Below, piece after piece: positions 37,593-48,517 of a stretch of DNA of 64,000 nucleotides (positions are counted from its first letter, which is position 1; each line of letters begins with the position of its first letter). The DNA lies in NCBI GenBank assembly GCA_002280725.1, contig NCEM01000015.1, forward strand, positions 1-64,000. Direction: 5' to 3'. The notes beneath the pieces are model-generated. The model did not search any database. It had not been told where the DNA came from and saw only the letters and a program-made list of their open reading frames with translations. The position numbers were made by a program, and so were the translations under genes. This DNA is from Alphaproteobacteria bacterium 32-64-14. Its GTDB lineage: Bacteria; Pseudomonadota; Alphaproteobacteria; Caulobacterales; Hyphomonadaceae.

Positions 37593-38444
37593 ATGGCGGA
37601 CACCAGCCTGGAAGCAACCATCAACGCGGCCTGGGAAGAGCGTACGTCGCTCTCCGCCACGACGCAGGGCGCAGTCCGCAAGGCCGTTGAAGACGCCCTC
37701 ACCGCGCTGGATTCCGGTGCGCTGCGCGTGGCGCAAAAGGAAGCCTCCGGCGCCTGGACGGTGAACCAGTGGCTCAAGAAGGCCGTGCTGCTGTCCTTCC
37801 GTCTCAACCCAAACCGTTCGATGGGCGCGCCCGGCCAACAGCCTGGCCCCTACTTCGACAAGGTGCCGACCAAGTTTGAAGGCTGGACTGACGCGCAATT
37901 CTCTGCCGCTGGCTTCCGTACTGTTCCTGGCGCTGTCGTGCGGCGCGGTTCATTCATCGCGAAGGACGCGGTGCTGATGCCGTCCTTCGTGAACATTGGC
38001 GCCTACGTCGGCGAAGGAACCATGGTAGACACGTGGACCACGGTTGGCTCCTGCGCGCAGATCGGCAAGCACTGCCACCTCTCCGGCGGCGTCGGCATCG
38101 GCGGCGTGCTTGAGCCGCTGCAGGCCAACCCGGTCATCATCGAGGACAACTGCTTCATCGGCGCCCGCTCCGAAGTCGCCGAAGGCGTCATCGTACGCGA
38201 AGGCTCGGTCGTTGGCATGGGCGTCTATCTCGGCCAGTCCACGCCGATCGTGAACCGCGCCACCGGCGAAACGCTGTTCGGTGAAGTGCCGCCCTACTCC
38301 GTCGTCGTCGCCGGCAACCGCCCGGGCTCGCAACCGATGCCCGGTCAGAACTGGACGCCCTCGCTCTATTGCGCGGTGATCGTGAAGCAGGTCGATGCGG
38401 GCACGCGCTCCAAGACCTCGGTGAACGAACTGCTGCGCGCGTAA
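37593..38444 (+). CDS. dapD: Tetrahydrodipicolinate N-succinyltransferase DapD
   Basis: DapD transfers succinyl from succinyl-CoA to tetrahydrodipicolinate in lysine and diaminopimelate synthesis. The 283-residue product has the N-terminal helical domain and the left-handed beta helix with hexapeptide repeats ([40 protein letters not shown]). The ATG at 37593 follows GGGAGG at the right distance. It overlaps the next gene (TAATG). Confidence 0.96.
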   Translation: MADTSLEATINAAWEERTSLSATTQGAVRKAVEDALTALDSGALRVAQKEASGAWTVNQWLKKAVLLSFRLNPNRSMGAPGQQPGPYFDKVPTKFEGWTDAQFSAAGFRTVPGAVVRRGSFIAKDAVLMPSFVNIGAYVGEGTMVDTWTTVGSCAQIGKHCHLSGGVGIGGVLEPLQANPVIIEDNCFIGARSEVAEGVIVREGSVVGMGVYLGQSTPIVNRATGETLFGEVPPYSVVVAGNRPGSQPMPGQNWTPSLYCAVIVKQVDAGTRSKTSVNELLRA

Positions 38445-38896
38445 TGACCGCCATGCTCAAGAAGCCCGCCACGAAGAAGCAGGCCTCTCCCTCGGCAGCA
38501 GCGGGCTATTCCGGCAGGAGCCTGATCCAGAAGCTCGGCCTAAAGGAAGGCGCGAAGGCGATCGTCATTGCCCCGCCGGCAAACTACGCCCGGCTCACCG
38601 ATGGCGCCGCCATCGGCCAGCGCAGCGCGGCCCCTGCGGCGGGCGCGTTCGACTTCATCCACGTGTTCGTCGCCGACGCCGCCACGCTCGCCCGGAAGCT
38701 CTCCAAGCTTGAACCGCGCATGGCGGACGGCGGCATGCTGTGGGTGTCGTGGCCGAAGAAAACATCGAAGCTGTTTGTTGACCTCAGCGAGGACGGCATC
38801 CGCAAGATCTGCCTGCCCATGGGGCTGGTCGATGTAAAAGTCTGCGCCGTGGACGACGACTGGTCGGGCCTCAAACTGATGCGCCGCAGGACATGA
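38444..38896 (+). CDS. DUF3052 family protein
   Basis: A 150-residue cytosolic protein. After a Lys/Ala-rich leader it reads GYSGRSLIQKLGLKEGAKAI, then FDFIHVFVADAATLARKL and MADGGMLWVSWPKKTSK, the pattern of DUF3052. The function of the family is not known. It is translationally coupled at both ends: its ATG overlaps the dapD stop (TAATG) and its stop overlaps the next ATG (ATGA). Coupling with dapD and a tRNA/rRNA methyltransferase may reflect only shared expression. Confidence 0.75.
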   Translation: MTAMLKKPATKKQASPSAAAGYSGRSLIQKLGLKEGAKAIVIAPPANYARLTDGAAIGQRSAAPAAGAFDFIHVFVADAATLARKLSKLEPRMADGGMLWVSWPKKTSKLFVDLSEDGIRKICLPMGLVDVKVCAVDDDWSGLKLMRRRT

Positions 38897-39702
38897 TCAT
38901 CCGCGTCGAGGCGCCGGACGATCCGCGCCTCGCGCCGTATCGCGCGCTCAAGGACAACGAGATTGCCCGCGGCTTCGATGGCTTCATCGTCGAAGGCTCC
39001 ATCGCGCTTGAACGCCTGATCGCGGCCGGGCGATTTCCGCTTGCCTCGGTCTTCCTGTCCGAACGAGCGGCGGAGCGCCTCGAAGCCCTGCTCGCGCTGG
39101 TCGATCTGGCAATTCCGGTCTACGTCGCGCCTCAGGACGCGATGGATGATGTGGCCGGCTATCACCTGCATCGTGGCGTGCTCGCGCTGGCGCAGCGCAG
39201 CACCAGCCTCACGGCGGGTGAACTTCTCGCGGCGCACACGGGCGCGACGCTGACAGCTCTCGTCCTGGTCGGCCTATCGAACCACGACAATGTCGGCGCC
39301 TGTTTCCGCAACGCGGCGGCGCTCGGGGCTGATCTCGTGCTGCTCGACGAAACAAGCTGCGATCCGCTCTATCGCAAGGCGATCCGGGTCTCGTCCGGCG
39401 CTGTACTGTCGCTCCCCTTCGCGCACGGTGGAACGGGGGCAGAGCTGCTCACCCTGCTCGAAACATCCGGCGTCACGTGCTGGGCCATGACGCCCGCCGC
39501 GAGCGAAACGCTGGCAGGCCTTCCGCCTCCGCTGCGCCTTGCCATCCTTCTAGGCCCGGAAGGGCCCGGCCTTCCTCAAGACCTGATGCAACGCTGCCAG
39601 CGCGTCTCCATCCCGATGAGCGGTGGAATGGATAGCCTCAACGTCGCCACCGCAGGCGCGATTGCGCTAGCCAACGTGCTGGCCAAGCGCCTGGTTCGGT
39701 AG
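38893..39702 (+). CDS. SpoU/TrmH family RNA 2'-O-methyltransferase
   Basis: A 269-residue SPOUT methyltransferase that likely methylates a ribose in rRNA or tRNA. An N-terminal substrate-binding part (EIARGFDGFIVEGSIALERLI) is followed by the trefoil-knot domain with NHDNVGACFRNAAALGAD, LLGPEGPGLP and IPMSGGMDSLNVATAGAIAL, the three SpoU motifs. The target base cannot be told from sequence alone. It overlaps the DUF3052 stop by 4 bp. Confidence 0.88.
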   Translation: MIIRVEAPDDPRLAPYRALKDNEIARGFDGFIVEGSIALERLIAAGRFPLASVFLSERAAERLEALLALVDLAIPVYVAPQDAMDDVAGYHLHRGVLALAQRSTSLTAGELLAAHTGATLTALVLVGLSNHDNVGACFRNAAALGADLVLLDETSCDPLYRKAIRVSSGAVLSLPFAHGGTGAELLTLLETSGVTCWAMTPAASETLAGLPPPLRLAILLGPEGPGLPQDLMQRCQRVSIPMSGGMDSLNVATAGAIALANVLAKRLVR

Positions 39703-39810
39703 GCAGCTAAACTCACGATCTGTTTTACGCCTGCGCATTGGCGCAGCAGTTCGCACTTGCCCCGACGCCTGCTATGCAAGCCGTCGAACAGGCGGATGGA
39801 GTCGGAACGT

Positions 39811-40311
39811 ATGCGGTCGTCAGTGTTGCGTGTCGCCTTTGCGCTGGCTGGTCTTGGCCTCGCAGCCTGTTCGCCGGCGGCGGAGAAGGCAGAGCCTGCC
39901 GGCGCTGATGTGCCAACGCCGCGCAATCCGTTCTTCGGAACCTGGGAGGTCACCCACGCCCGCATCGCGCCGTGGTGGAAAGGCCCCGGTGACGATCCTG
40001 TTGCCGATCCCGCCTTTACGCGCTTCACGCTGCAGGCGGACAAGACAACGGGCCCGCGTCTGCTGACATGCGACACGCCGAACTTCGCAACCAATATCGT
40101 GTCACCGGACGGGCTGTTCCATGGCAATTTGCCCAGCCCGGCCGCGGACGCGGCCGCCCTTGGCTTCACCTCGACCGAAATCACCACGATGTCCTACAGC
40201 TGCGCCTCGGGCGGCGCGGACATATCGCTTGATTTCCCGATGCTGGACGAGGACCAGATCATGCTCGGCCTCGACAATGTAATCTACACGTTCGAGCGCA
40301 CAGGCAGGTAA
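39811..40311 (+). CDS. Lipoprotein of unknown function
   Basis: A 166-residue lipoprotein: signal MRSSVLRVAFALAGLG, lipobox LAAC. The mature protein opens with NPFFGTWEVTHARIAPWW and has two cysteines (LTCDTP and YSCASG) that may form a disulfide; the end reads YTFERTGR. The pattern suggests a small beta-barrel sensor or binding protein, but I do not recognise a family. The ATG at 39811 has GGAG nine bases upstream; an ATG at 39796 is in frame. Confidence 0.65.
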   Translation: MRSSVLRVAFALAGLGLAACSPAAEKAEPAGADVPTPRNPFFGTWEVTHARIAPWWKGPGDDPVADPAFTRFTLQADKTTGPRLLTCDTPNFATNIVSPDGLFHGNLPSPAADAAALGFTSTEITTMSYSCASGGADISLDFPMLDEDQIMLGLDNVIYTFERTGR

Positions 40312-40434
40312 GTTAGCCCGCGCACCGGTGGTTGAGGTCGGCAAGTGACGTGCGCGTCCATTCTTGACGCAATCGCTTCAACCTATCATCGATAAGGCAC
40401 GCGCCGGGACAGGCGCGATCGGGGAGATAGCGCC

Positions 40435-42096
40435 ATGACCATGCCTGTTCTCAATCGCCGGATGATCCTGCTTGGCAGCGCAGCGCTCGCTGGCGTTGCC
40501 GCATGCGGCGGTGAGGCGCCCAAGGTGGCCGCCGATCCCACACTCGTCTCGACAACTCTGGGCAAGCTGCGCGGCGTGCAGACGGAAAATGGCGTGCTCG
40601 AATTCCTCGGCGTGCGTTACGCGCAGCCGCCGCTGGGCGCCCTGCGCTTCCAGGCGCCCGTAAAGCCATCCGTGCTCGAGGCCGAGCAGGCCGCGACAAG
40701 CTATGGCCAGGCCTCGGTGCAGATGCGCTCCGGCGCGGGCGCTGCGGCTTATCCCCCGCTGGTGCAGGCCGCGATGACAGAGGCGTTCGCCCCGCCGGAC
40801 GGCATCAAGCCCGAAGGCGACGAAGACTGCCTGATGCTCAACGTCTATGCGCAGAAGACCGGCGCGGAAGCCGGCGCGACGCGCCCGGTGATGGTGTGGC
40901 TACACGGCGGCGGCTTCAGCTACGGACAGGCAGGCCTCAACATCTATCGCGGGCACAACCTAGCGAAGAACCACGATGTTGTGTTCGTTGGCGTCAATCA
41001 CCGCCTCAACATCTTTGGCTTCCTCGCACTCGACAGCGCAGGCGTGCCTGGCTTCACCGGCTCGGCCAATGCAGGCATGCTCGACATCGTGATGGCGCTG
41101 GAATGGGTGCGCGATAACATCGCCCAGTTCGGCGGCGACCCCGGCAACGTCACCATCTTCGGCCAGTCGGGCGGCGGCGCGAAGGTCTCCACGCTGCTCG
41201 CCATGCCGGCGGCTAACGGGTTGTTCCACAAGGCGGTTATCCAGTCCGGCGCCGGGCTGCGCGCGGCCAGCAAGGAAGACGCAGCCGACACGGTCAGCGA
41301 GTTCATCATCGGGCTTGGCATCTCGGCATCGAACGCCGCGCAGATGCTGCCGACGCTGTCGACCGAAGACATCCTTTCTGTCGCAAGGGAGATGGGCGCA
41401 AATAAGTTCCGCCCGTCGATCGACGACGCCAGCATCCCGCGCCATCCCTTCGATCCGGACGCGCCAGCACAGTCCGCGAACATCCCCATCATGATCGGTT
41501 TCACGAAGGACGAGCAGACCCTCTACAATGTCGGCAATCCGGAGTGGGTGAAGACGACGGACAAGCAGGTTCTGGAAGCCGCCAACCGCTCAGCCCCCGG
41601 CAAGGGCGCCGAGGTCACCGCCGCCTTCAAGACCACCTACCCTGACTATGCGCCCCATCATCTGCTGATGCAGGTCACAGGCACCTATCGCTCGCTCAGC
41701 TCGCACCACACGCTTGCAAGCCGCAAGGCGGCACAGCCGGCCGGGGTCTACGCGTTCATCTTCGCGCACGATATCCCGCCGCAGGACTTCATCCTGAAAG
41801 CCCCACACACCGCCGAGATCCCGTACGTGATGGACAATGTCGCCGAGGCCCCGCTATTCGCCGGCGCGACGGAGGATGACCTCGCGCTCGGCAAGCTGAT
41901 GAGCGCAACATGGGTTCAGTTCGCCAGGACAGGCGATCCCAACGGCGCGCCCGGCTTGCCCCAGTGGCCGAAGTTCGATGCAGCGACCCGCCCCACGATG
42001 TTCTTCAGGAAAGCCAGCGAGGTGGCGACCGAGCCGTTCAAGGATGTCTGGACGATCATCCAGACCAATCCGAACCCGAACGCGCCGCCGATCTAG
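40435..42096 (+). CDS. Type-B carboxylesterase, lipoprotein
   Basis: A 553-residue alpha/beta hydrolase of the carboxylesterase/para-nitrobenzyl esterase family, exported with a lipobox (GVAAC). The oxyanion motif is WLHGGGFSYG, the nucleophile Ser lies in GQSGGGAKV, the acid Glu in FTKDEQTLY, and the His in APHTAEIPYV, so the triad is intact. It should hydrolyse esters at the cell surface or periplasm. GGGGAG precedes the ATG by about nine bases. Confidence 0.9.
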   Translation: MTMPVLNRRMILLGSAALAGVAACGGEAPKVAADPTLVSTTLGKLRGVQTENGVLEFLGVRYAQPPLGALRFQAPVKPSVLEAEQAATSYGQASVQMRSGAGAAAYPPLVQAAMTEAFAPPDGIKPEGDEDCLMLNVYAQKTGAEAGATRPVMVWLHGGGFSYGQAGLNIYRGHNLAKNHDVVFVGVNHRLNIFGFLALDSAGVPGFTGSANAGMLDIVMALEWVRDNIAQFGGDPGNVTIFGQSGGGAKVSTLLAMPAANGLFHKAVIQSGAGLRAASKEDAADTVSEFIIGLGISASNAAQMLPTLSTEDILSVAREMGANKFRPSIDDASIPRHPFDPDAPAQSANIPIMIGFTKDEQTLYNVGNPEWVKTTDKQVLEAANRSAPGKGAEVTAAFKTTYPDYAPHHLLMQVTGTYRSLSSHHTLASRKAAQPAGVYAFIFAHDIPPQDFILKAPHTAEIPYVMDNVAEAPLFAGATEDDLALGKLMSATWVQFARTGDPNGAPGLPQWPKFDAATRPTMFFRKASEVATEPFKDVWTIIQTNPNPNAPPI

Positions 42097-42176
42097 GGCC
42101 ACGCCTCGCGAACCGATCGTTAACTCCCTGCTAACCATACCGGCTCCACACGTTAACGAATTGGAGGCTGGGGCTG

Positions 42177-43151
42177 ATGCGCGTCCTCGTTACAGGCGGT
42201 TGCGGATTTGTCGGTTCGGCCGTTGTGCGGCTCGCTGTCGAGCGGGGCGACAACGTCCTCAACGTCGACCGCCGCCGCAAATCCAACCCCGTTCCCGCGC
42301 TTGGCCCTGTCAGCAGCCGCGAAGGTTATGCGCGCCTCGAGGCCGACGTCTGCGACCGCTCGCTGATGCGCGCGCTGGTGCGCGAGTTTGCGCCCGACGC
42401 CGTGATCCATCTCGCCGCGCCCGAAAGCGACGATCCTGCCGCCCTGATTGATGGCGAAATCGGCGGCGCGTTCTCCATGCTTGAAGCCGCGCGGGGATAC
42501 TTTGAAATGGCGCCCGCCCCGGCGCGCGAGCGCTTTCGCATGATCCATGTCGAGCACGCCGAGTCCGACATGCCCGAACGCATCGACCGGGCGCAGGCGG
42601 CAAAAGGCACGGCCTCGACCCTGCTTGAGCGCTGGTCACGCGCAACCGGTGTGCCGATGGTCACATGCGTTGCGGGCGACGCCTTCGGCCCATGGCAATC
42701 GCGCGGCGCGCTTCTTCCGCAACTGCTGGCTTCGCTGATGCACGGCCAGCCCTTCGCGCTGTCCGATGGCGGCGCTGCCGTGCGCGACTGGATTCCCGTT
42801 CGCGATCTTGCCGCCGGCATCCTGAATGCAGCCGAGAAGCCCGGCGTCACTGGCCGCATCGACTTCTCGGTCGGCGCCGAGCGGCGCGACATCGACATTG
42901 CGGAATCGATCTGCTCCCTGCTCGACGCCCGGCTCCCCCGCGCAGCTGGCTCTCCCTGGTCATCGCTGGTCGTCACGAAGGGCGGCGCCAAGGACGCACG
43001 CTCCGGCCCGATGCTAGACAGCGCTGAAGCTGAACGCCTGCTAGGCTGGAACCCGCAGGGGTTCCATGCCGGCATCGACCGCCTGCTGTCGTGGACGGTC
43101 GCCAGCTACGAAGCCTCGCGCGCCCGCGCCATCGCCATCGCGGCTGAATAG
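42177..43151 (+). CDS. RmlB-like NAD-dependent epimerase/dehydratase, catalytic residues missing
   Basis: A 324-residue extended SDR protein. The Rossmann motif VTGGCGFVGSAVVRLA and the C-terminal half (AFGPWQSRGALLPQLL; VRDWIPVRDLAAGILN) resemble dTDP-glucose 4,6-dehydratases. However, the Thr-Asp-Glu active-site segment (normally STDEVYG) reads HVEHAESDM, and the YxxxK motif reads AQAAK, so the catalytic Tyr is Ala. It probably binds NAD and a nucleotide sugar without the usual chemistry, or does something different. It stands alone, with GGAGG before the start. Confidence 0.7.
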   Translation: MRVLVTGGCGFVGSAVVRLAVERGDNVLNVDRRRKSNPVPALGPVSSREGYARLEADVCDRSLMRALVREFAPDAVIHLAAPESDDPAALIDGEIGGAFSMLEAARGYFEMAPAPARERFRMIHVEHAESDMPERIDRAQAAKGTASTLLERWSRATGVPMVTCVAGDAFGPWQSRGALLPQLLASLMHGQPFALSDGGAAVRDWIPVRDLAAGILNAAEKPGVTGRIDFSVGAERRDIDIAESICSLLDARLPRAAGSPWSSLVVTKGGAKDARSGPMLDSAEAERLLGWNPQGFHAGIDRLLSWTVASYEASRARAIAIAAE

Positions 43152-43255
43152 GGCGCCTCCCGCTTTCACAACACGGTGACGCAGCGCGCCTTGCAACGCG
43201 GCGGGGCGGCTATACGGTTGCGCCCAGAGAGACAAGAATCTCCGGGGAGGAAACC

Positions 43256-45129
43256 ATGGCCACAGTTCGCGCCCTCGCGCTGGCGATAGCTATTGGCCTT
43301 GGCGCATCCGCCTGTGCGCCGCGCCCCGGCGAGGTTGCCGAACACACAGCTCACGGCCCCGGCGAAGCCGCAGCCGAGCATCCCGGCAAGGCGGTATACG
43401 AACAGTGGTGCGCGTCCTGCCATGACGATGGGGGGCGCAGCGGCGCGCCGTCCCTCGCCGCCATCCGCGAGCTGAACCGCGCGACAGTGAAGTACGCGCT
43501 CGAACTCGGCTATATGAAGATCCAGGCGAAGGATGTTCCCAAGGACGATCTCGCCCAGTTGGTCGACTGGATCCCCAGCGCCGAAGGCACCAAGGACAGC
43601 TGGATCAATGCAGCGCGCTGCCCGGTGAAATCACGGGAAGTGCGCCTCGATGGCGCCCCGCGTACCTCCACCACATTCGGCGTCACCAACACAGCCAACC
43701 GCGCGCAAACGGCGGAGGATGCGGGGCTAACGCGTGGCCAGATGAAAGACCTCGAAGTCGCCTGGGTCGTCGCCTTCCCGCAAACGCCGACCATGCGCTC
43801 GCAGCCCGTCATTGTCGGCGACACGATCTTCATCGCCGCCACGGACGCGGGCCGCCTCTATGCGCTCGACACCAACACCGGATGCGTGAAGTGGCATTAT
43901 GTGTCGGACATGACGCTCCGCTCCTCGCTCACCTTCGCGGAAGCAACGGATCATTCGCCCGCCGCGATCATCATGGGCGATGCCGCCGGCTTTGTGCACG
44001 CGGTCAACGCAAAGACGGGGCGCAAGCTCTGGGTCTCGAACGCCCGCCTGAATGAGTACAACCGCATCACGGGCGCGCCCGTGGTTCACGATGGCAAGGT
44101 GATCACACCGGTCTCGGCCATCGAAGTGAACTATGCGGGCACGGATGACTATGAATGCTGCAAGGGCCAGGGCGCAGTGATCGCGTTCGATCTCGCCACG
44201 GGCGAAGAACTCTGGACCGGCACGACGATGGAAGAGGCAAAGCCCACACGCCTCGGCCGCACGGGTACGCAGCAATGGGGGCCGTCGGGCGCCATCATCT
44301 GGTCGACGCCGATCATCGACGAGAAGCGCAACGTCGCCTACGCGGGCACGGGCGAGAACGTCTCGTGGCCCGCCACCGAAACGTCAGACGCCATCATCGC
44401 CTACGATCTCGACAGCGGCGCAAAGCGCTGGGTGTTCCAGGCCACCAAGGCCGATATCTGGAACTATGCCTGCGGGCGCCGCGGCGCGAACTGCGACTGG
44501 CCCGGCGAGTATCACAGCCCGGATCACGACTTCGGCGCGACCTCAATGCTGATCAAACGCCAGGATGGATCGGAGCTTGTGGTCGCAGGCCAGAAATCCG
44601 GCGTCGTCTGGGCGCTCAATCCCGACACTGGCGCGCTGGTCTGGTCCAACCGCGTCGGGCGCGGCTCGGCCAATGGCGGCGCACACTGGGGCATGGCGTT
44701 CGATGGGACACGCATCTTCGCGCCGATGAACGATCCCAACCGCCCCGCCACGCCCGGCGAGAACCCCGCCTGGGGCCCCGGCATCCACGCGCTCAACGCG
44801 ATGACCGGCGAGATCGAATGGTCGTACAAACCGAATCAGCGCGATTGCGGCGCGGAGATGCCCGCCTGGTGGTGGATGGCGCTGTCGTCACCGGCACGAC
44901 GCAAGGCATGCTGCGCATTTTCGATGGCAAGACCGGCGCGATCCTGTTCGAGTACATGACCAACCGCGACTTCCCCGACACCGTGAACGGCATCGAAGGC
45001 CATGGCGGCGGCCTGGACTCGGCCCCATACATTGCCGGCGACGGTACGCTGTTCGTGCAGTCAGGCTACGCCCGGTTTGGCGAACCGCCGGGCAACGTGC
45101 TGATCGCGTTCAGGCCGAAGGGGACGTAG
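43256..45129 (+). pseudogene. Cytochrome c/PQQ-propeller dehydrogenase (polyvinyl-alcohol dehydrogenase-like), one-base frameshift
   Basis: The first frame (43256 to 44959 as read) has a lipobox signal (GASAC), a cytochrome c haem site (WCASCHDDGG) and PQQ-enzyme beta-propeller repeats (LYALDTNTGCVKWHY; GAVIAFDLATGEELWTG). It goes out of frame near 44861-44863: the text then turns into nonsense, while the -1 frame continues the family sequence (RLVVDGAVVTGTTQGMLRIF to the end NVLIAFRPKGT at 45129). Adding one C to the CCC run at 44861-44863 restores the reading (EMPRLVVDG). It is either a real recent mutation or a sequencing error; there is no clear slippery site for programmed shift. Confidence 0.8.
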
Positions 45130-45161
45130 CGCCGCCTTCTGGCCTGAATTCGCCAACCGTT

Positions 45162-45383
45162 CTAGGTCCGGGTGGAGGCTGGCTTCGGGAGCAGCCCCTC
45201 GCGCTGGGCGCGTTTACGGGCCAGTTTCCGCGCCCGGCGGACGGCCTCGCCCTTCCGGCGCGCCTTGGCCTCGGACGGCTTCTCGTAAGCGGTGCGGGCC
45301 TTCATTTCCCTGAAGACGCCCTCGCGTTGCATTTTCTTCTTGAGAGCCTTCAACGCCTGATCGACGTTGTTGTCCCGGACCAC
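45162..45383 (-). CDS. rpsU: 30S ribosomal protein S21
   Basis: S21 sits near the anti-Shine-Dalgarno region of the 30S subunit. The product [20 protein letters not shown], then [20 protein letters not shown] and a basic tail, is a clear S21 of 73 residues as drawn. The start is uncertain: GTG 45383 has its GGAG about 20 bases upstream, while the in-frame upstream codons read F-Q-I-V-V-I, resembling the normal S21 start but without an ATG, GTG or TTG. Confidence 0.93.
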   Translation of the reverse strand: MVRDNNVDQALKALKKKMQREGVFREMKARTAYEKPSEAKARRKGEAVRRARKLARKRAQREGLLPKPASTRT

Positions 45384-45578
45384 GATAACTACGATTTGAA
45401 ACTCTCCATCATTGCTCCGGCTTGTAGCTTGGCCACGCCGGATCGCGCGGGTCCGATATCACGGAAAATCCTTACTGCCCATGCTTCCTGCGCGATGGGC
45501 CCTCCAAGCGGCGAAACCAAGGCTTTTGGCTCTTTTTAGTTCCCTGCAGACGACTCAAATTGGGGAAGATGACAGCCT

Positions 45579-46871
<1,293 letters not shown>

Positions 46872-46980
46872 CGGATTCTCCGTTGAAATCCGGGCGCAAA
46901 GGACACGGAATGCCCTTGCAGGGCAAGCGCGAATACGCCGCATAAACCATTCGGTAAGGAAAGCTTGGCCAGCCTGCGGC

Positions 46981-47697
46981 ATGGCCAAGCGCACCCACAC
47001 GAAATCCCATCCCCGCAGCCGCAAACGCGCGCGTTCGGGCTCCACATCGCTCGTGGTGAGCGTTCTGGCCGCGGCGGCGGCAGGCATATGGTTTTTCCTC
47101 GCCGAGGCCGGGATCATGCCCGGGATACCGATCGATGCCGGCGTGCAGACCTCTGGCCCCGCGCCGGAGACGGGCCCCTCCGGTCCGTCTGCGGAGGCGG
47201 AAGCCGATCCGTCCCCTTCCGCGAGCGCCAACGCCATCTCGGGTGTCGCCTCGATCGTGGATGCCGACACGCTGGACATCCATGGCGAGCGGGTGCGGCT
47301 CAACGGGGTGGACGCGCCCGAGTCCGGCCAGAAGTGCAAGGATGCCATGGGCAAGTTCATCCGCTGTGGCTCCATCGCCGCCAACGCGCTGGATGCCTGG
47401 ATCAACCGCAACCCCGTCACCTGCGAAGTCACGGGCAAGGACCGCTATGGCCGCTCGCTGGGCGAATGCTCCGTGCGCGGGGCGAGCGTGCAGGAATGGC
47501 TGGTCGCCAACGGCCACGCCCTCGCCTACCGGGCCTACTCCACCACCTATGTTGCGGCCGAAGTGAAGGCGCAGCAGGCACATCGCGGCATCTGGGCGGG
47601 CGAGTTCGTCATGCCGTGGGACTGGCGTCAGGGCCTCCGGCTCGCGGGCGAGGAACCCACCAAGGCGATGATCGACGGCAAGTTCTCGCAACAGTAG
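46981..47697 (+). CDS. Membrane-anchored thermonuclease (SNase-like)
   Basis: A 238-residue protein with a very basic N-terminus ([17 protein letters not shown]), one membrane segment ([18 protein letters not shown]), a Pro/Ser/Ala-rich linker and a staphylococcal-nuclease fold ([55 protein letters not shown]). The catalytic Arg/Asp/Glu region is recognisable, so it may cut nucleic acid in the periplasm. The start is the ATG at 46981, with a weak ribosome site. Confidence 0.85.
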   Translation: MAKRTHTKSHPRSRKRARSGSTSLVVSVLAAAAAGIWFFLAEAGIMPGIPIDAGVQTSGPAPETGPSGPSAEAEADPSPSASANAISGVASIVDADTLDIHGERVRLNGVDAPESGQKCKDAMGKFIRCGSIAANALDAWINRNPVTCEVTGKDRYGRSLGECSVRGASVQEWLVANGHALAYRAYSTTYVAAEVKAQQAHRGIWAGEFVMPWDWRQGLRLAGEEPTKAMIDGKFSQQ

Positions 47698-47740
47698 TTG
47701 CGGTGCTTTCCTCGCGGGCTGGCGTGGCTTAAGTGAAAGC

Positions 47741-48517
47741 ATGACCTCCCGGCGGAAAAACATTCTGGTGACAGGCGGCGCCAAGCGCGTCGGGCGGCAT
47801 ATCGTCGAGCGGCTGGTCGCCGCTGGCCATCACGTTGTCATTCACGCCAACTCCGGCGCGAGCGAAGCTGAAGCGCTGGCGGCGAGCCTGCGCACAGGCG
47901 GTGCGAAGGCGTGGGCCATTGCCGCGGACCTTGCCGATGCAGGCGCGACGGAGGCGCTGATACCCGCTGCCGCAAAGCTTGTTGGCGCGCCGCTGAGCGG
48001 GCTGGTGAATTCGGCCTCGATCTTCGACTTCGACACGCCCGGTGGAATCGACGCTACCGCGTTCGACCGCGCGATGGCGATCAACCTGCGCGCGCCTGCC
48101 CTGCTGTCACAGCACTTCGCCGCGCAGGCTGATGTGGGCGCCGACAACTGCATCGTCAACGTGCTCGACCAGAAGCTGTGGAACATGAACCCGGACTTCT
48201 TTTCCTACACGTTGAGCAAGGCCGGACTTCTGTCAGCGACCGACATGATGGCCCGGGCGTTTGCGCCGAAGGTGCGGGTCAACGCCGTCGCCCCCGGCCT
48301 GCTGCTGCCGAGCCATGACCAGACAGAGGAAGAGTTCGAGGCGACGGCTTCGCGCAATCCGATGGGGCGGCCGATTGCGCTGGACGATGTGGTGAGCGCC
48401 ATCGACTTCCTGATGGGCAATGCGTCGCTGACCGGCCAGGTGATCCACGCCGACAATGGCCAGCGTATGTTTGCCAGCGCGCGCGACGTGATCTTCACGG
48501 CCCGGGAGAGCAAATGA
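47741..48517 (+). CDS. SDR-type pteridine reductase (PTR1/FolM-like)
   Basis: A 258-residue short-chain reductase. The cofactor motif is TGGAKRVGR, with N-S-A-S-I-F later, as in pteridine reductases. Instead of the usual catalytic Ser it has Asp143, with Tyr156 and Lys160 (VLDQKLWNMNPDFFSYTLSK). This is exactly the 13- and 4-residue spacing of Asp-Tyr-Lys in Leishmania PTR1. Together with the overlapping folB and a PTPS homologue, it points to NADPH reduction of a dihydropterin (dihydromonapterin or dihydrofolate). The stop overlaps the folB start by 4 bp. Confidence 0.82.
   Translation: MTSRRKNILVTGGAKRVGRHIVERLVAAGHHVVIHANSGASEAEALAASLRTGGAKAWAIAADLADAGATEALIPAAAKLVGAPLSGLVNSASIFDFDTPGGIDATAFDRAMAINLRAPALLSQHFAAQADVGADNCIVNVLDQKLWNMNPDFFSYTLSKAGLLSATDMMARAFAPKVRVNAVAPGLLLPSHDQTEEEFEATASRNPMGRPIALDDVVSAIDFLMGNASLTGQVIHADNGQRMFASARDVIFTARESK

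Noticed and set aside
42120..42135. TTAA-N7-CTAAC, close to a CtrA box, before the RmlB-like gene
   Set aside because: One mismatch in a short AT motif, single occurrence, and no other sign of cell-cycle control; not enough to call.
44855..44870. Programmed -1 frameshift in the PQQ-propeller gene
   Set aside because: No X-XXY-YYZ slippery heptamer or downstream stem is evident; a lost C in a C-run explains it more simply.
45520..45545. CCAA-GGCTT-TTGG followed by CTTTTT, looking like a plus-strand terminator between rpsU and purA
   Set aside because: The stem is only four or five AT/GC pairs and no plus-strand gene ends there.
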